Below, piece after piece: positions 16,518 through 25,932 of a stretch of 64,000 nucleotides of DNA. The stretch is from Allobosea sp. TND4EK4 (GTDB lineage: Bacteria > Pseudomonadota > Alphaproteobacteria > Rhizobiales > Beijerinckiaceae). The DNA lies in assembly GCF_900156025.1 (NCBI RefSeq), contig NZ_FTMO01000005.1:224359-288358 (forward strand), written 5' to 3'. The translations under genes and the position numbers were made by a program. Numbering within the stretch: the first letter of the stretch is position 1; each line of letters begins with the position of its first letter. The notes beneath the pieces were generated by a model, which saw only the letters and a program-made list of their open reading frames with translations, was not told the DNA's origin and did not search any database.

Positions 16518-17171
16518 ATGGCGAGCGACAGGCCAGCATTCTGGAACCCGGCCGAACAGGGCACCGCCCCCGCGCTGGCAAAGCTCAGCGCCCCGGCCGC
16601 GGCCCGTAACCGCGACGCGATCCTCGCCATCCTGCGGGAGATCCTTCCGGCGCAGGGCCTTGTGCTGGAGGTCGCCAGCGGCTCGGGCGAGCATGTGGTG
16701 CATTTCGCCCGTTCCCTGCCCGGACTGGTCTTCCAGCCCAGCGACCCGAGCCCGCAGGCGCGGGCCAGTATTGCCGCCTGGGTGGTTGAAGCTGATATCG
16801 CCAACATCCGCCCGCCACTGGCGCTCGACGCCTCCGCCGCGGCCTGGCCGGACATCGCGCCCGACGCGGTGATCTGCATCAACATGGTCCACATCGCGCC
16901 CTGGAGCGCGGCGGAGGGCCTGTTCCGCCACGCAGGCGAAGGGCTCGCTGCGGGCGCACCGCTCTATCTCTACGGCCCCTTCAAACGCCCGGACTGCCCG
17001 CTGGAGCCGAGCAATGCGGCCTTCGATGCCAGCCTGCGCGAGCGCGACCCGCAATGGGGCCTGCGCGATCTCTCCGCCATATCCGCTCTGGCCGAAGCCA
17101 GCGGGTTCGCTGCGCCGGAGATCGCCGAGATGCCCGCCAACAATCTGAGCCTGACCTTCCGCAAGCGCTGA
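16518..17171 (+). CDS. DUF938 family class I SAM-dependent methyltransferase
   Basis: A 217-residue protein of the DUF938 family, Rossmann-fold methyltransferase-like proteins. It begins with the family signature RPAFWNPAEQGTAPALAKL; the SAM-binding segment is VLEVASGSGEHVVHFA, and NMVHIAPWSAAEGLF is also diagnostic. The substrate is unknown. ATG 16518 is preferred over upstream ATGs at 16497 and 16470 because GAGG lies six bases before it. A tRNA gene follows. Confidence 0.85.
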   Translation: MASDRPAFWNPAEQGTAPALAKLSAPAAARNRDAILAILREILPAQGLVLEVASGSGEHVVHFARSLPGLVFQPSDPSPQARASIAAWVVEADIANIRPPLALDASAAAWPDIAPDAVICINMVHIAPWSAAEGLFRHAGEGLAAGAPLYLYGPFKRPDCPLEPSNAAFDASLRERDPQWGLRDLSAISALAEASGFAAPEIAEMPANNLSLTFRKR

Positions 17172-17216
17172 CGGCGCTTGCGTCGGCGCCGCCTCGCCGC
17201 TACCGCTCGAAACCGT

Positions 17217-17302
17217 GCGGACGTGGCGAAACTGGTAGACGCAAGAGACTTAAAATCTCTCGGCCTCTGGCCGTGCGGGTTCGATCCCCGCCGTCCGCAC
17301 CA
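17217..17302 (+). tRNA. tRNA-Leu (anticodon TAA)
   Basis: A complete class II tRNA. The acceptor arm GCGGACG pairs with CGTCCGC, and the D arm is GCGAAACTGGTAGACGC. The anticodon stem AGAGA/TCTCT encloses loop CTTAAAA (anticodon TAA, reading UUA). A long variable arm (CGGCC-TCT-GGCCG), a T arm with TTCGATC and an encoded CCA end follow. The type II variable arm and A73 discriminator fit leucine. Confidence 0.97.
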
Positions 17303-17427
17303 TTCGGCCTCCAAGCCCATCGCCTTCCCCTGCCGCGTTCGGATTGGAACGCGGAAGCCCATCCGGCGTTCGGGTCCTGAACGCCCTCAGCGGGCGCAGA
17401 TGCAGAAACGGGGCAGATGGGCCGACC

Positions 17428-17685
17428 ATGATCAAATCATCCTTGACCAGCCTGGCGGGCGTGTTCGTGGCACGCGAAGTCGGGAAAGGGGCCGTGCCCG
17501 CAGCCTTGTCCGTGCCGCTGAGCCTGCTCATCGCGCGGCTGCCGGGGCCCGTCCTTCTGCTCGGCGCCGCCGGCTACGGCGCCTACCGCCTCGCCGCAGC
17601 GTCCCGCGCCTCGCGGAAGCCCTCGCAGACGGCAGGCGAGAAGCCGCGCAGGCGTGCAGCCCGCACATCGATCGCCAAGAGCTGA
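17428..17685 (+). CDS. small hypothetical membrane protein
   Basis: An 85-residue protein with a hydrophobic stretch (about residues 22-55, VPLSLLIARLPGPVLLLGAA) and a very basic tail (KPRRRAARTSIAKS). No family is recognised. ATG 17428 is used because the open frame above it runs into the tRNA flank. It might be a conserved Hyphomicrobiales orphan; confidence rests on its membrane-protein pattern only. Confidence 0.5.
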   Translation: MIKSSLTSLAGVFVAREVGKGAVPAALSVPLSLLIARLPGPVLLLGAAGYGAYRLAAASRASRKPSQTAGEKPRRRAARTSIAKS

Positions 17686-17861
17686 ACAGGACGGAGCGCG
17701 CTGAACACAACGGAAGTGTCCTTCCCGCGAATCCGTCCGGCCGCCTTTTCCCGGCGGCCGGACGCGAGATCGGGGCCGTGGCCCTGATGCCCCGGAAGAC
17801 CGCCGCCGGACTGGCCTGATGGTTGCTGAATGATGAACGAAGCAACCCAGGATGTACCCGG

Positions 17862-18200
17862 ATGGCACAGACTTCTCCCAAAACGAATGCCGGCCGCGGC
17901 AAGCGCAGCCGCCTCGCCGCTTCCCGCGCGAGGAAAAGCGCACTGGCGGGCAGCGTCTGCGCGGTCGCGCTGCTGCTTTCGCAGGAGAGCCAGGCCGACT
18001 TCCAGGTCGACACCCGCTATCATCCGGACGGTCGCACCACCGTGGTTCGCCGGATCAAGCCTCTGAACTTCTCGCTCGGCACCACGCCCGATGGCCCGGC
18101 CCCGTCGAACGACTGCCCCGGAAGCGCTTTCCAGATCGCCAATCCCCGCGATGGCGAGCCTGCCTGTGTCGGCTATGTCTACCGGCGTCGGCCGCGCTGA
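17862..18200 (+). CDS. hypothetical exported protein
   Basis: A 112-residue protein with a basic N-terminus followed by a hydrophobic core (SALAGSVCAVALLLSQESQA, about residues 28-47) that looks like a long signal peptide. The mature part contains two cysteines (NDCPGSAF and EPACVGY) that could form a disulfide. No family is recognised. ATG 17862 follows an AGGA about ten bases upstream. It converges with the DUF1190 gene. Confidence 0.55.
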   Translation: MAQTSPKTNAGRGKRSRLAASRARKSALAGSVCAVALLLSQESQADFQVDTRYHPDGRTTVVRRIKPLNFSLGTTPDGPAPSNDCPGSAFQIANPRDGEPACVGYVYRRRPR

Positions 18201-18230
18201 CCCTCTGGCCCGCGTTCCTCGGAGTGCCGC

Positions 18231-18890
18231 TCAACGCTTGTGCGCGGGCTTGTACCATTCCACGCCATCGGGATCGACATAGAGACCCGGTGGAACATCC
18301 GCGCCGATCGATTCTTCCTTCATCGGGACGCGTTCGGTGTCATCGTGGATCCCGGCCGGCTTCGTCGCCGTCTCCGGCGTGTCCTTGATATGCCGACGCG
18401 AGCTGCGAGCCGCATGGCTGACGACGCCGACGATGCGGCCTTGCCCGACGACGCGCTCCTGCAGTTCCGCCACCGGCCGCCCGGCAAAAGCGATCTGCGT
18501 TGCACCCTCGATCACCGGCAGGGCCTTGCCGCTCGCCCCCTCGCCGGTGACGCGCACGCCGAGGAAGCGCGGCACATAGGTTGCGCCGCCCTTGCCGAAC
18601 GATTCCCAGCCTCCGGCCGAAACCATCTGCGCGGCGCAGCGCTTGTGAGCGCGCTCGCAGGCCGTGCGTGAGGCATAGCGGGGAGTTTTCTGAAGAAACT
18701 CCGCCCGCGCATTGCGATAGGCGAATTCGCACTGCTCGGCCGTCAGCTTGCCGGCGGCGACGCATTCGTCGCGCCGGACATAGACGCTGCCGCCCGCCTG
18801 CGCCGCAAGATCGGACGGCCCCGCCAAAGCGAGAGCCGGGGCGAGCGTCGCCACGCGCAGCATGGACAGGGCGGATGCCGGAATCATCAT
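18231..18890 (-). CDS. DUF1190 family exported protein
   Basis: A protein of about 219 residues with a signal peptide (cleavage after DLAAQA) and the DUF1190 (YgiB-type) domain. The conserved cysteine pattern is visible: RDECVAAGKLTAEQC, FAYRNARAEF, RTACERAHKRCAAQM. Function is unknown in this family. The start is uncertain: ATG 18905, 18890 and 18887 are all in frame, none has a ribosome site, and a CATAAT promoter-like element ends only five bases before the first. A short-leader or leaderless transcript is possible. Two tandem palindromes lie directly upstream. Confidence 0.75.
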   Translation of the reverse strand: MMIPASALSMLRVATLAPALALAGPSDLAAQAGGSVYVRRDECVAAGKLTAEQCEFAYRNARAEFLQKTPRYASRTACERAHKRCAAQMVSAGGWESFGKGGATYVPRFLGVRVTGEGASGKALPVIEGATQIAFAGRPVAELQERVVGQGRIVGVVSHAARSSRRHIKDTPETATKPAGIHDDTERVPMKEESIGADVPPGLYVDPDGVEWYKPAHKR

Positions 18891-18911
18891 GCGATGTAAC
18901 AACATTACGAT

Positions 18912-18945
18912 TATGGCTTTAAAGCAGCTATGGCTTTAAAGCAGC
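18912..18945. repeat. perfect 17-bp tandem duplication with two GCTTTAAAGC palindromes
   Basis: TATGGCTTTAAAGCAGC occurs twice back to back (18912-18928 and 18929-18945). Each unit contains the 10-bp palindrome GCTTTAAAGC (18916-18925 and 18933-18942). One copy overlaps the stop codon (18936-18938) of the acyl-CoA/ACP synthetase gene. Both lie just upstream of the DUF1190 gene, where a repressor or activator could bind. Confidence 0.85.
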
Positions 18946-20501
18946 GAGCGGCGTGAGGCGGCGAGCTCACGAGTCGCGCCGTAATCGATCTTGCCGTTGC
19001 CGAGAACCGGGATCGCCTGCGTCACCAGAATCGCACGCGGAACCCAGAGCTCGGGAAAACCCTCTTCCTTGGCCGCCTCCTGGAGCGCGGCGCGGTCGGC
19101 GTCGGGCTTCTCGGTGATCAGCACGAGCTGCTCCCCCTTTCGCGCGTCCGGCAGGCCGACCACGACGTGGTTCTGGTCCGGCCAGAGCTTGGCGATCATC
19201 GTTTCGACGGCGGCCAGCGACACCATCTCTCCGCCGAGTTTGGCGAAGCGCTTGGCCCGCCCACGGATCGCGACGAAGCCCTCGTCCAGCACCACGATGT
19301 CGCCGGTATCGTGCCAGCCGCCTTCGGGCGGAACGATACGGCCCGGCTGTTCGGGATCGAGATAACCGGCCATGACGTTCGGGCCGCGCAGGCGCAGCCG
19401 GCCGCCCTCATGGATGCCCTCGACGGGGTCCAGCACCGCCTCCAGCCCCGGCAGAAGCTTGCCGACCGTGCCCTCGCGCATGGCTTGCGGCGTGTTGACC
19501 GCGATGACCGGCGAGCATTCGGTGCAGCCATAGCCTTCGAGGATGGTGGTGCCATAGGGCTCCCACATCCGCTTCGTCTCGGCCTTCACCCGCTCGCCTC
19601 CGGCCACGACATAGCGGACGCTCTTCAGGTCGTCCGGCGCCGCGGCGCGCGCATACCCCTGGAGAAAGGTATCGGTCGCGAGCAGGAAGGTCGCCTTCAT
19701 GTCGCCGATCAGCTTGGGAACCTGCTTGTAGTGCAGCGGGCTCGGATACAGCACCACCTTCATGCCGTGCAGCAGCGGCACCAGCAGCCCCGCCGTCAGC
19801 CCGAAGGAATGAAACGCCGGCAACGGGTTCATGAACACGTCGCGCTCCGAGATGGCGCCGGCGGCATGCGCGAAGACCTGACGGGCATTGGAGACGAGGT
19901 TGGCATGGCTCAGCACGACGCCCTTCGGGATTCCCTCCGTGCCGGAGGTGAACAGGATCACGGCCGGCTCGTCCGGCTTGGCTTCGTAGCGCTGGTGAAC
20001 CAGGCCGGGGGCGAGGCTGCTCAGCGCGCCCCGCGCCTTGTCGAGGCTGGTGATCTCCTTGCGGACATCTTCCAGATAGATCACGCGCCGCCCCTCTCCG
20101 AGCGCGGCGATCTCCTCGTCGAGCTCGCCCTTCTCGACGAAGCGGCGCGAGGTCACGATGGTCTTGAGCTGTGCCAACGCGCCCGCCGCGCGCAGGTTGC
20201 GCACGCCGGCCGTGAAGTTCAGCATCGCCGGCACGCGGCCATAGGCCATCAGCGCGAACACCGTCACCGCCATGCCCTGCATGTTGGGCAGCAGCACGCC
20301 GACGGTCTCGCGCTCCGAGGTCACCGCTGCGAGCTTGCGCCCCAGGACCAGCGCGCCCAGCACCAGCCGGCCATAGGTGATTGGCTGCCGTTCCGGGTCC
20401 TCCAGCGCGATGCGGCTCTTGCCGTGGCGCGAGACGGCCTGCAACAGGGCCCGGAACACGCTGATGCGCGCGCCCGCGGCGTCGAAAGGGGTGGCGGCCA
20501 T
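18936..20501 (-). CDS. AMP-binding acyl-CoA / acyl-ACP synthetase
   Basis: A 521-residue member of the adenylate-forming (ANL) superfamily. The ATP-binding loop is ILFTSGTEGIPKGVVLSH and the adenylate-binding motif is GYGCTECSPVIAVN; the C-terminal hinge and catalytic lysine lie near GNGKIDYGATRE. The sequence is closest in style to the synthetase half of Aas (acyl-ACP synthetase), but no acyltransferase half is present. A fatty acyl substrate is inferred. ATG 20501 is chosen over the longer frame, whose first 21 residues are Arg-rich and unlike the family. Confidence 0.85.
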   Translation of the reverse strand: MAATPFDAAGARISVFRALLQAVSRHGKSRIALEDPERQPITYGRLVLGALVLGRKLAAVTSERETVGVLLPNMQGMAVTVFALMAYGRVPAMLNFTAGVRNLRAAGALAQLKTIVTSRRFVEKGELDEEIAALGEGRRVIYLEDVRKEITSLDKARGALSSLAPGLVHQRYEAKPDEPAVILFTSGTEGIPKGVVLSHANLVSNARQVFAHAAGAISERDVFMNPLPAFHSFGLTAGLLVPLLHGMKVVLYPSPLHYKQVPKLIGDMKATFLLATDTFLQGYARAAAPDDLKSVRYVVAGGERVKAETKRMWEPYGTTILEGYGCTECSPVIAVNTPQAMREGTVGKLLPGLEAVLDPVEGIHEGGRLRLRGPNVMAGYLDPEQPGRIVPPEGGWHDTGDIVVLDEGFVAIRGRAKRFAKLGGEMVSLAAVETMIAKLWPDQNHVVVGLPDARKGEQLVLITEKPDADRAALQEAAKEEGFPELWVPRAILVTQAIPVLGNGKIDYGATRELAASRRSLL

Positions 20502-20594
20502 GCCGGCTCGTCTCCGTCGGCGTTTCCTCGCAGGTGAACGTAGTGGCACCGGCGCCGGTTGCAATGAGGATGGGCCGCCGCGGATGAGCGGCGT

Positions 20595-23411
20595 CTACCC
20601 GAATGCCCCGATTTCGTGCTGGATCGCACCCGAGATTTCGCGGATCAGCGCGAAGGATTGCAGCATGGGGCCGAGCACGTCGCGGTGCAGAGCCTCATAG
20701 GTGCCGCCGTCGCGCGGACCCGCGGGCTCGCCGAAATCGAGGCCCAGCGTCGGGTCGGGATCGCGCGGGAAGATCTCGCCGAGCAGCTTGAGCGAGGCGG
20801 GCACGTCGAGCGTCAGCAGCCGCTCGACCAGGAGATCGCGCGTCATCCCGCCATGCGGCCGGAAATCGGGGATATGCGCGAAGGACAGCCAGATGCGGTG
20901 GATCGCGGCCAGTCTCAGCGCATGCAGGGCCGCCAGCCTCACCGGCATTGCCGGCACGTCGTCGGCGGCGAGCCTCAGCTTCAGCGCGTCTGACGAGAGC
21001 CGCCAGAACAGCCGCCGCAGCGCCGGGGCCAGCTCCAGCCGCGACAGCGCATCGGCCACCGCGAGCAGCTCGTCGCGGCGGTGCTCGCGCAAGGTGCGCC
21101 GCGCCCGGTCGAACCAGCTGCCCGGGTCGAGCGTGTCGAGATAGGCGCGCAGCACGTCGAGGTCGCTATGGCCCATCGCAGCGGCGGCGAGGCGATAGGC
21201 TCGGTCGAAGCGCGGTGACTGCTCGCGCATCGAGCGGAACAGGTCCGGCGCGCGGGAAGCGGCATGGCCGATGCCGTGCAGGCTGTTGGCCATCCAGCCG
21301 AGCTGCTGCAGGATCGCGTTGTTGGGAATGGCGCGCAATTCGCGGGGATGGCGGATGCGAACGGACCCGATTCCCTCCGACTGCCGCGCCGCCGGGCGCG
21401 AGCCGGTCTTGTCGAGCAGGGCCGGCCCGAAGGTACCGATCAGCGCGGCATAGCCGGGGTCGTCGACCAGCGCGTTCATCTCCTCGCGCACGGTCTGGAA
21501 GAACTCGCTGGCGAAATCCGGCTCGTCATAGATCGGGTCCGGTCCCTCGGCGGGGGCGGCGAACACGGCTTCTGCCACGCGCGCGACCGTAGCGCCTGCC
21601 AGCTCCGGCGTCCCGAAGAGCAGATAGCCATCGCTGCCCTGGAAGCTGGTCTCGCGCACGGTGCGCAGGCTCGCCCTGGCGAAGGCCGCGCGCGCATAGG
21701 CGGGATCGAGATAGGCCAGCCGGTCCGCGAGGCTGCCGGGGTGCGCGCCGCGACCGACCGATTCGCCATGGGTGTCGAAGATCACCAGCTCGATAGTGCC
21801 CAGGCCGTAGCGCGCCAGCAGCTCGGCGATGCGGATGCGCAGCCGCTCCACCCAGAAGGTCGCCGCGACCTGCCCGATATAGCGGCCGGAATCGGAATAC
21901 CCGAACTGGATGCAAAGACGGCCAAGTCGCTTGAGATAGGCCCGGAAATGCGAGCTGCGCAGTGCCTCGTCGATGATGCGTGGGCCCTGCTCCAGCGCGT
22001 CCGAGGTCTCGAACAGCGGCGAGATCTCGATCTTGTCGGCGATGCCGAAGCGGCCGGCCAGCCACAGCGCGCAGAGTAGCGTGTAGCCCGTCTCCGTCTC
22101 CGCGATCAGGAATCGCACCGGCCGCGACCCGTCGAGATGCTTCACGATCTGCGTGATCGTCATCATCATCCGCGCCGCAGAGGAGCGCTCGGCAGCCAGC
22201 GCACCGAAATCGATCGCGACCGGCGAGACCGCATCGAGCGCCGCATTGGCCGCGGCGAGGAAGGCGCGCCGCTGGGCTGGCTGGGCCGGGTCCTCGTCCG
22301 ACGGAATGACGCCGCGCAGCGCATTGTGGAGTTGCGAGGCGTTGAGCCGGAAATGCGGCAGCGCGATCGAGACGCCATGCGCCACGACGCCGGCCCGGAT
22401 CAGCGCGAGCGAAAGCCGCGTCTGATCGTCTTTTGCCGCTGAAACGGCCTGTCCCAGTGCCGCCAGCAGCGGGGCGGAATCCGGCAGGGCCGCCTCGCGC
22501 TCATGGATGAGCGCCAGCGCGAAGGCCTGCAGGGCTCCCAGTGCCGGCTGCGTGCCGATGGGTGGCGCGAGCGCGAGCTGGCGCCTCACGGCCGCGAGCG
22601 CCTCTGCAACGAGGCCGCGCAGCGCCGCCGTCTCCGGCACGTCCGGCAGCTTCTCCAGGATACGCGCGAACTGCCCGTCCTTGGATTCGAGGCGGTAGCG
22701 CAGCGTGTCCCACCAGCCGATATCGGTGCGCCCGTCCGTGTCGCAGCCGACCCAGGAGGCGAGGATGACCGGGCGCGGCGCGAGCCTGGCCCAGTCCTGC
22801 GGCCAGCGAGCTCGCGCCTCGCTCAGGAAAGCGGCGTTGAGACGGTCGATCGCGTCGCGCGCCTGACGGACGGCAAAGCGCGCCTGCTCGAACTCGTCCT
22901 GCAGGGTGATGCGGTCATCGGGCCGAAAGCTGAGATCGGGACTTTCGACCACCGCACCGGCCGGGCGCCCGGAGGCGAGGTCGGCCAGCGCATGGGCGAG
23001 CTTGCGCTGCATGCCGAAGGTTGGGTGCGCGGTGAAGACGGCGCCGAAGCGCGTCCGCTCGACAGCCGCCGCAAAGGCCGCCAAGCCTCCCGCCTCCTCC
23101 GCCTCTTGCCTTGCGATCTCCGCGAAGGCGGGCTCGGGGTCGCGACCGAGCTCGACATAGCGGGACAGCCGCTCCGCCCGCTGTGCGATCGCCTGCTTGC
23201 CGAGCCGCCGCACCAGCTCCAGCGCAGCCTCCGCTGTCAGATCGCCCCGGTCCATCAACCGCGTCAGCCACAGCGTGACGCGCAGGATCGGGTTGCCGAA
23301 GGGATCGTCGCGGGCGTCCAGGCGCGCCTGCTCGATCTTGTCCTGCAGTTCATCGGCCAGAGCGACGATATCGATCGGCCGGCCCGGCATTCCCAGGGTC
23401 TTTGCCGCCAT
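20595..23411 (-). CDS. divergent phosphoenolpyruvate carboxylase-like protein
   Basis: A 938-residue protein with the length and motif order of PEP carboxylase but altered active-site motifs. TAHPTF (about 127-132) carries the catalytic His. GYSDSGR (about 504-510) has Arg where E. coli PEPC has the catalytic Lys546. THGESVGRG (about 547-555) replaces the GRGG..GRGG loop, losing one arginine. GSRPA and LRAIP (about 670-696) are kept. The C-terminus ends GAFG, not NTG. ATG 23411 is used because GGGGGAGG lies eight bases upstream; ATG 23468 is also open. Activity is uncertain. It diverges from a DMT transporter. Confidence 0.8.
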   Translation of the reverse strand: MAAKTLGMPGRPIDIVALADELQDKIEQARLDARDDPFGNPILRVTLWLTRLMDRGDLTAEAALELVRRLGKQAIAQRAERLSRYVELGRDPEPAFAEIARQEAEEAGGLAAFAAAVERTRFGAVFTAHPTFGMQRKLAHALADLASGRPAGAVVESPDLSFRPDDRITLQDEFEQARFAVRQARDAIDRLNAAFLSEARARWPQDWARLAPRPVILASWVGCDTDGRTDIGWWDTLRYRLESKDGQFARILEKLPDVPETAALRGLVAEALAAVRRQLALAPPIGTQPALGALQAFALALIHEREAALPDSAPLLAALGQAVSAAKDDQTRLSLALIRAGVVAHGVSIALPHFRLNASQLHNALRGVIPSDEDPAQPAQRRAFLAAANAALDAVSPVAIDFGALAAERSSAARMMMTITQIVKHLDGSRPVRFLIAETETGYTLLCALWLAGRFGIADKIEISPLFETSDALEQGPRIIDEALRSSHFRAYLKRLGRLCIQFGYSDSGRYIGQVAATFWVERLRIRIAELLARYGLGTIELVIFDTHGESVGRGAHPGSLADRLAYLDPAYARAAFARASLRTVRETSFQGSDGYLLFGTPELAGATVARVAEAVFAAPAEGPDPIYDEPDFASEFFQTVREEMNALVDDPGYAALIGTFGPALLDKTGSRPAARQSEGIGSVRIRHPRELRAIPNNAILQQLGWMANSLHGIGHAASRAPDLFRSMREQSPRFDRAYRLAAAAMGHSDLDVLRAYLDTLDPGSWFDRARRTLREHRRDELLAVADALSRLELAPALRRLFWRLSSDALKLRLAADDVPAMPVRLAALHALRLAAIHRIWLSFAHIPDFRPHGGMTRDLLVERLLTLDVPASLKLLGEIFPRDPDPTLGLDFGEPAGPRDGGTYEALHRDVLGPMLQSFALIREISGAIQHEIGAFG

Positions 23412-23628
23412 CGCGATCGCCTCCCCCTCGGCGCCTTCGGCGCCTGCTTGCTGCATTGCAGCATCCATCGTCGATCAGGGCAAGCATGGCCTCGCCGGAA
23501 GGCGGCGGGGGCGAGCGACTTTGCTCCTCCATGATTTCCGCAAGGGGCCGGCTGCGCCGGACAGCATTGCCGCGGCCTCGGCAGGCCGGCATAGCCGGAG
23601 CTTGTTTTTTGCCCAGAGGCTTTCCGAC

Positions 23629-24522
23629 ATGGTCCTCCGCACGCAATGGATCGGCATCCTGTGCGGCCTCGCCTGCGCGCTGATCTGGGGTGTCCAGGCC
23701 GTGGTCTCGCGGCACGCCATGCTGGTTGGCCTGGCGCCGGCCGATGTCGCGATCCTGCGCTTCGTCGCGGCGTCCATCGTGCTGCTGCCCTGGGCGCTGA
23801 AGAACGCCCGCCCCTTCCCCGTCGGGCGGCTCGGCTGGAAGCGCGGCTGGCTGATGGCCATCCTGATCGGGCCACTCTACAGCCTGATCCTCGTAGGCGG
23901 AGCCTATTTCGCCCCTGCCCTGCATTCATCCATCATCTCGCCCGGCCTCATCCCGGTCTTCACCGCGCTGCTGGTGGCCATCATCGTCGGCGAGCGCCCG
24001 GGCCCGCTGCGGCTGGCGGGACTGTTCGTCATCGTGCTGGGGATCGCCGTGTTCTCCCGCGACGCCCTGCTTTCCGTGCCCTCGCGGCCGGATGCCTGGA
24101 TCGGCGATCTGCTCTTCGTCCTGATCGCGGTGCTGTGGTCCATCTTCGGCCTGCTGGCGAGGCGGTGGGGCGCCAGCTCGATGGAGATCACCGTCGCGTC
24201 CTGCATCCTGTCGCTGCCGCTCCTGGCCATCATCGCCATCGCGATGCCGATCCACATGGCCTCGGTCCCGGCCGGGGAACTGCTGCTGCAAGCGCTCTAT
24301 CAGGGCGTGCTGGTCGGTGCGGTGGCGCTGTATCTCTACGCGCGCTCGGTCGAGACGCTGGGAGCGGCTCGGGCCACGCTCTTCCTGCCCCTCGTCCCGG
24401 TGATCACCGCCGCCTGCAGCGCGCTGCTGCTCTCGGAGAGCCCGACGCCGACCGAGATGATCGGGATGGCCATCGTGGTCACCGGCATGCTGGTCGCGTT
24501 CCGCTCGCCCTCGACCGGCTGA
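23629..24522 (+). CDS. EamA/DMT-family transporter
   Basis: A 297-residue integral membrane protein with ten predicted hydrophobic segments arranged as two EamA repeats (about residues 8-140 and 155-290). The family exports or imports metabolites and amino acids; the substrate cannot be read from sequence. ATG 23629 begins the hydrophobic N-terminus; the open frame above it is an antisense shadow of the PEPC-like gene. Confidence 0.87.
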   Translation: MVLRTQWIGILCGLACALIWGVQAVVSRHAMLVGLAPADVAILRFVAASIVLLPWALKNARPFPVGRLGWKRGWLMAILIGPLYSLILVGGAYFAPALHSSIISPGLIPVFTALLVAIIVGERPGPLRLAGLFVIVLGIAVFSRDALLSVPSRPDAWIGDLLFVLIAVLWSIFGLLARRWGASSMEITVASCILSLPLLAIIAIAMPIHMASVPAGELLLQALYQGVLVGAVALYLYARSVETLGAARATLFLPLVPVITAACSALLLSESPTPTEMIGMAIVVTGMLVAFRSPSTG

Positions 24523-24543
24523 AACGGCCCTGCCCGCTCCGGA

Positions 24544-25053
24544 TCAGCCCTTGTGCCCCTTGGCGATGGGCTCGACATAGGTCAGCGCCATGTCCCAGGG
24601 GAAATAGATCCAGGTGTCCTGGCTCACCTCGGTGACGAAGGTATCGACCACCGGCACGCCGGCCGGCTTGGCATAGACCGTGGCGAAATGCGCGTTGGGG
24701 AGCATCTCCCGCACCACGCGGGCGGTCTTGCCGGTATCGGTCAGGTCGTCGACGACGAGCACGCCCTTGCCCTTGCCGTCGCCCACCGCCTTGATGCTGG
24801 GCGCGATATCCTTCAGCACTTGGAGTTCGGTCTGGTTCTTGTAGTCGTGATAGCTCGCGATGCAGACCGTCTCGATCAGCCGCAGGCCCAGCTCGCGGCA
24901 GATGATCGCCGCCGGAACCAGCCCGCCCCGTGTGATGCAGACCATGGCCTCGAAAGGCCCCTTTTCGGCAAGTCGCCAGGCCAGCGCACGGGCGTCGCGG
25001 TGGAACTGGTCCCAGGAGACCGGGAAAGCCTTGTTCGAGGTCGGTTCGGCCAT
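24544..25053 (-). CDS. gpt: xanthine phosphoribosyltransferase
   Basis: A 169-residue type I phosphoribosyltransferase. The PRPP-binding motif [13 protein letters not shown] and the nearby ITRGGLVPA loop match xanthine-guanine PRTase (Gpt), which salvages xanthine and guanine into XMP and [12 protein letters not shown] near the C-terminus is typical of Gpt. ATG 25053 is used instead of the longer open frame; the family begins close to this residue. It converges with the transporter gene. Confidence 0.9.
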   Translation of the reverse strand: MAEPTSNKAFPVSWDQFHRDARALAWRLAEKGPFEAMVCITRGGLVPAAIICRELGLRLIETVCIASYHDYKNQTELQVLKDIAPSIKAVGDGKGKGVLVVDDLTDTGKTARVVREMLPNAHFATVYAKPAGVPVVDTFVTEVSQDTWIYFPWDMALTYVEPIAKGHKG

Positions 25054-25170
25054 GACGGAGCGCTCCGGGACTGATCGCGCGAACAGCGCATCCCTGTCCG
25101 AAAAGCCCAAACGCGGCCGGCTGGCAAGGGCCAGCCGCCGCCATCCCCAGCGCAGGCGCCGGAAAGACCG

Positions 25171-25932
25171 CTAGGCTTTCGGCTGACGCTCCCGCTCGAC
25201 CATCGCCTTCACCTCGTCCATCGCGGCCTGAAGCATCTGTGCATCGCGCGAGCGGACGACGATGTTGGTGTCCGGCCCGGTCTCGCTCCAGAACGGATAG
25301 GAGCCGATCGAGACGCCCGGATGCGCCTTGGCGATCTCGGCGAGAGCCCCGCCGATATCGCCCTCCTTCAGCCCGGCACGAACCGTGTCCGAGAGCACCT
25401 TGACCCCCGTCTTCAAGGTCGGGGCAACCACGTCCATCATCGCCTGCATGATCGAGGGCACGCCGGCCATCACATAGACATTGCCGATGTTGAAGCCCGG
25501 CGCCTTGGAGATCGAATTCGCGATGAGTTCGGCGCCCGCGGGAATGCGCGCCATCCGCAGCCGCGCCTCGTTGAGGTCTGCTTCCGAGAAGCGCTCGCGC
25601 AGCATCGCGACGGCGCGCGGATCGTGGTCGATCGAGACGCCGAAGGCGGCCGCCACCGCGTCCGCGGTAATATCGTCATGCGTCGGGCCGATGCCGCCGG
25701 TGGTGAAGACATAGGTGTAGCGGGCCCGCAGCGCGTTCAGCGCCGCGACGATCTCGTCGGTCACGTCCGGAACGACGCGGACCTCGCGCAATTCAATGCC
25801 GATATTGGTGAGATATTCGGCGATATAGCCGATGTTCTTGTCCTTGGTCCGCCCGGACAGGATCTCGTCGCCGATCACCAGGATCGCCGCCGTCACGATG
25901 GATTTCGGCGCTGCGGTTTCGTTCTCGGACAT
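25171..25932 (-). CDS. CinA-like MoaB/Mog-domain protein (competence/damage-inducible protein A type)
   Basis: A 253-residue protein consisting of a molybdopterin-binding (MoaB/Mog) domain: ILVIGDEILSGRTKDKN, FTTGGIGPTHDDIT and YVMAGVPSIMQAM. It corresponds to the N-terminal half of CinA; the NMN-deamidase C-terminal domain is absent. Stand-alone versions are common in Alphaproteobacteria, and the reaction is not established. A strong ribosome site (CAGGAGG) precedes ATG 25932. Confidence 0.88.
   Translation of the reverse strand: MSENETAAPKSIVTAAILVIGDEILSGRTKDKNIGYIAEYLTNIGIELREVRVVPDVTDEIVAALNALRARYTYVFTTGGIGPTHDDITADAVAAAFGVSIDHDPRAVAMLRERFSEADLNEARLRMARIPAGAELIANSISKAPGFNIGNVYVMAGVPSIMQAMMDVVAPTLKTGVKVLSDTVRAGLKEGDIGGALAEIAKAHPGVSIGSYPFWSETGPDTNIVVRSRDAQMLQAAMDEVKAMVERERQPKA

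Noticed and set aside
17217..17428. tRNA-Leu as an integration site of a mobile element
   Set aside because: No integrase and no repeat of the tRNA 3' end were seen downstream; the neighbouring genes look like ordinary core or orphan genes.
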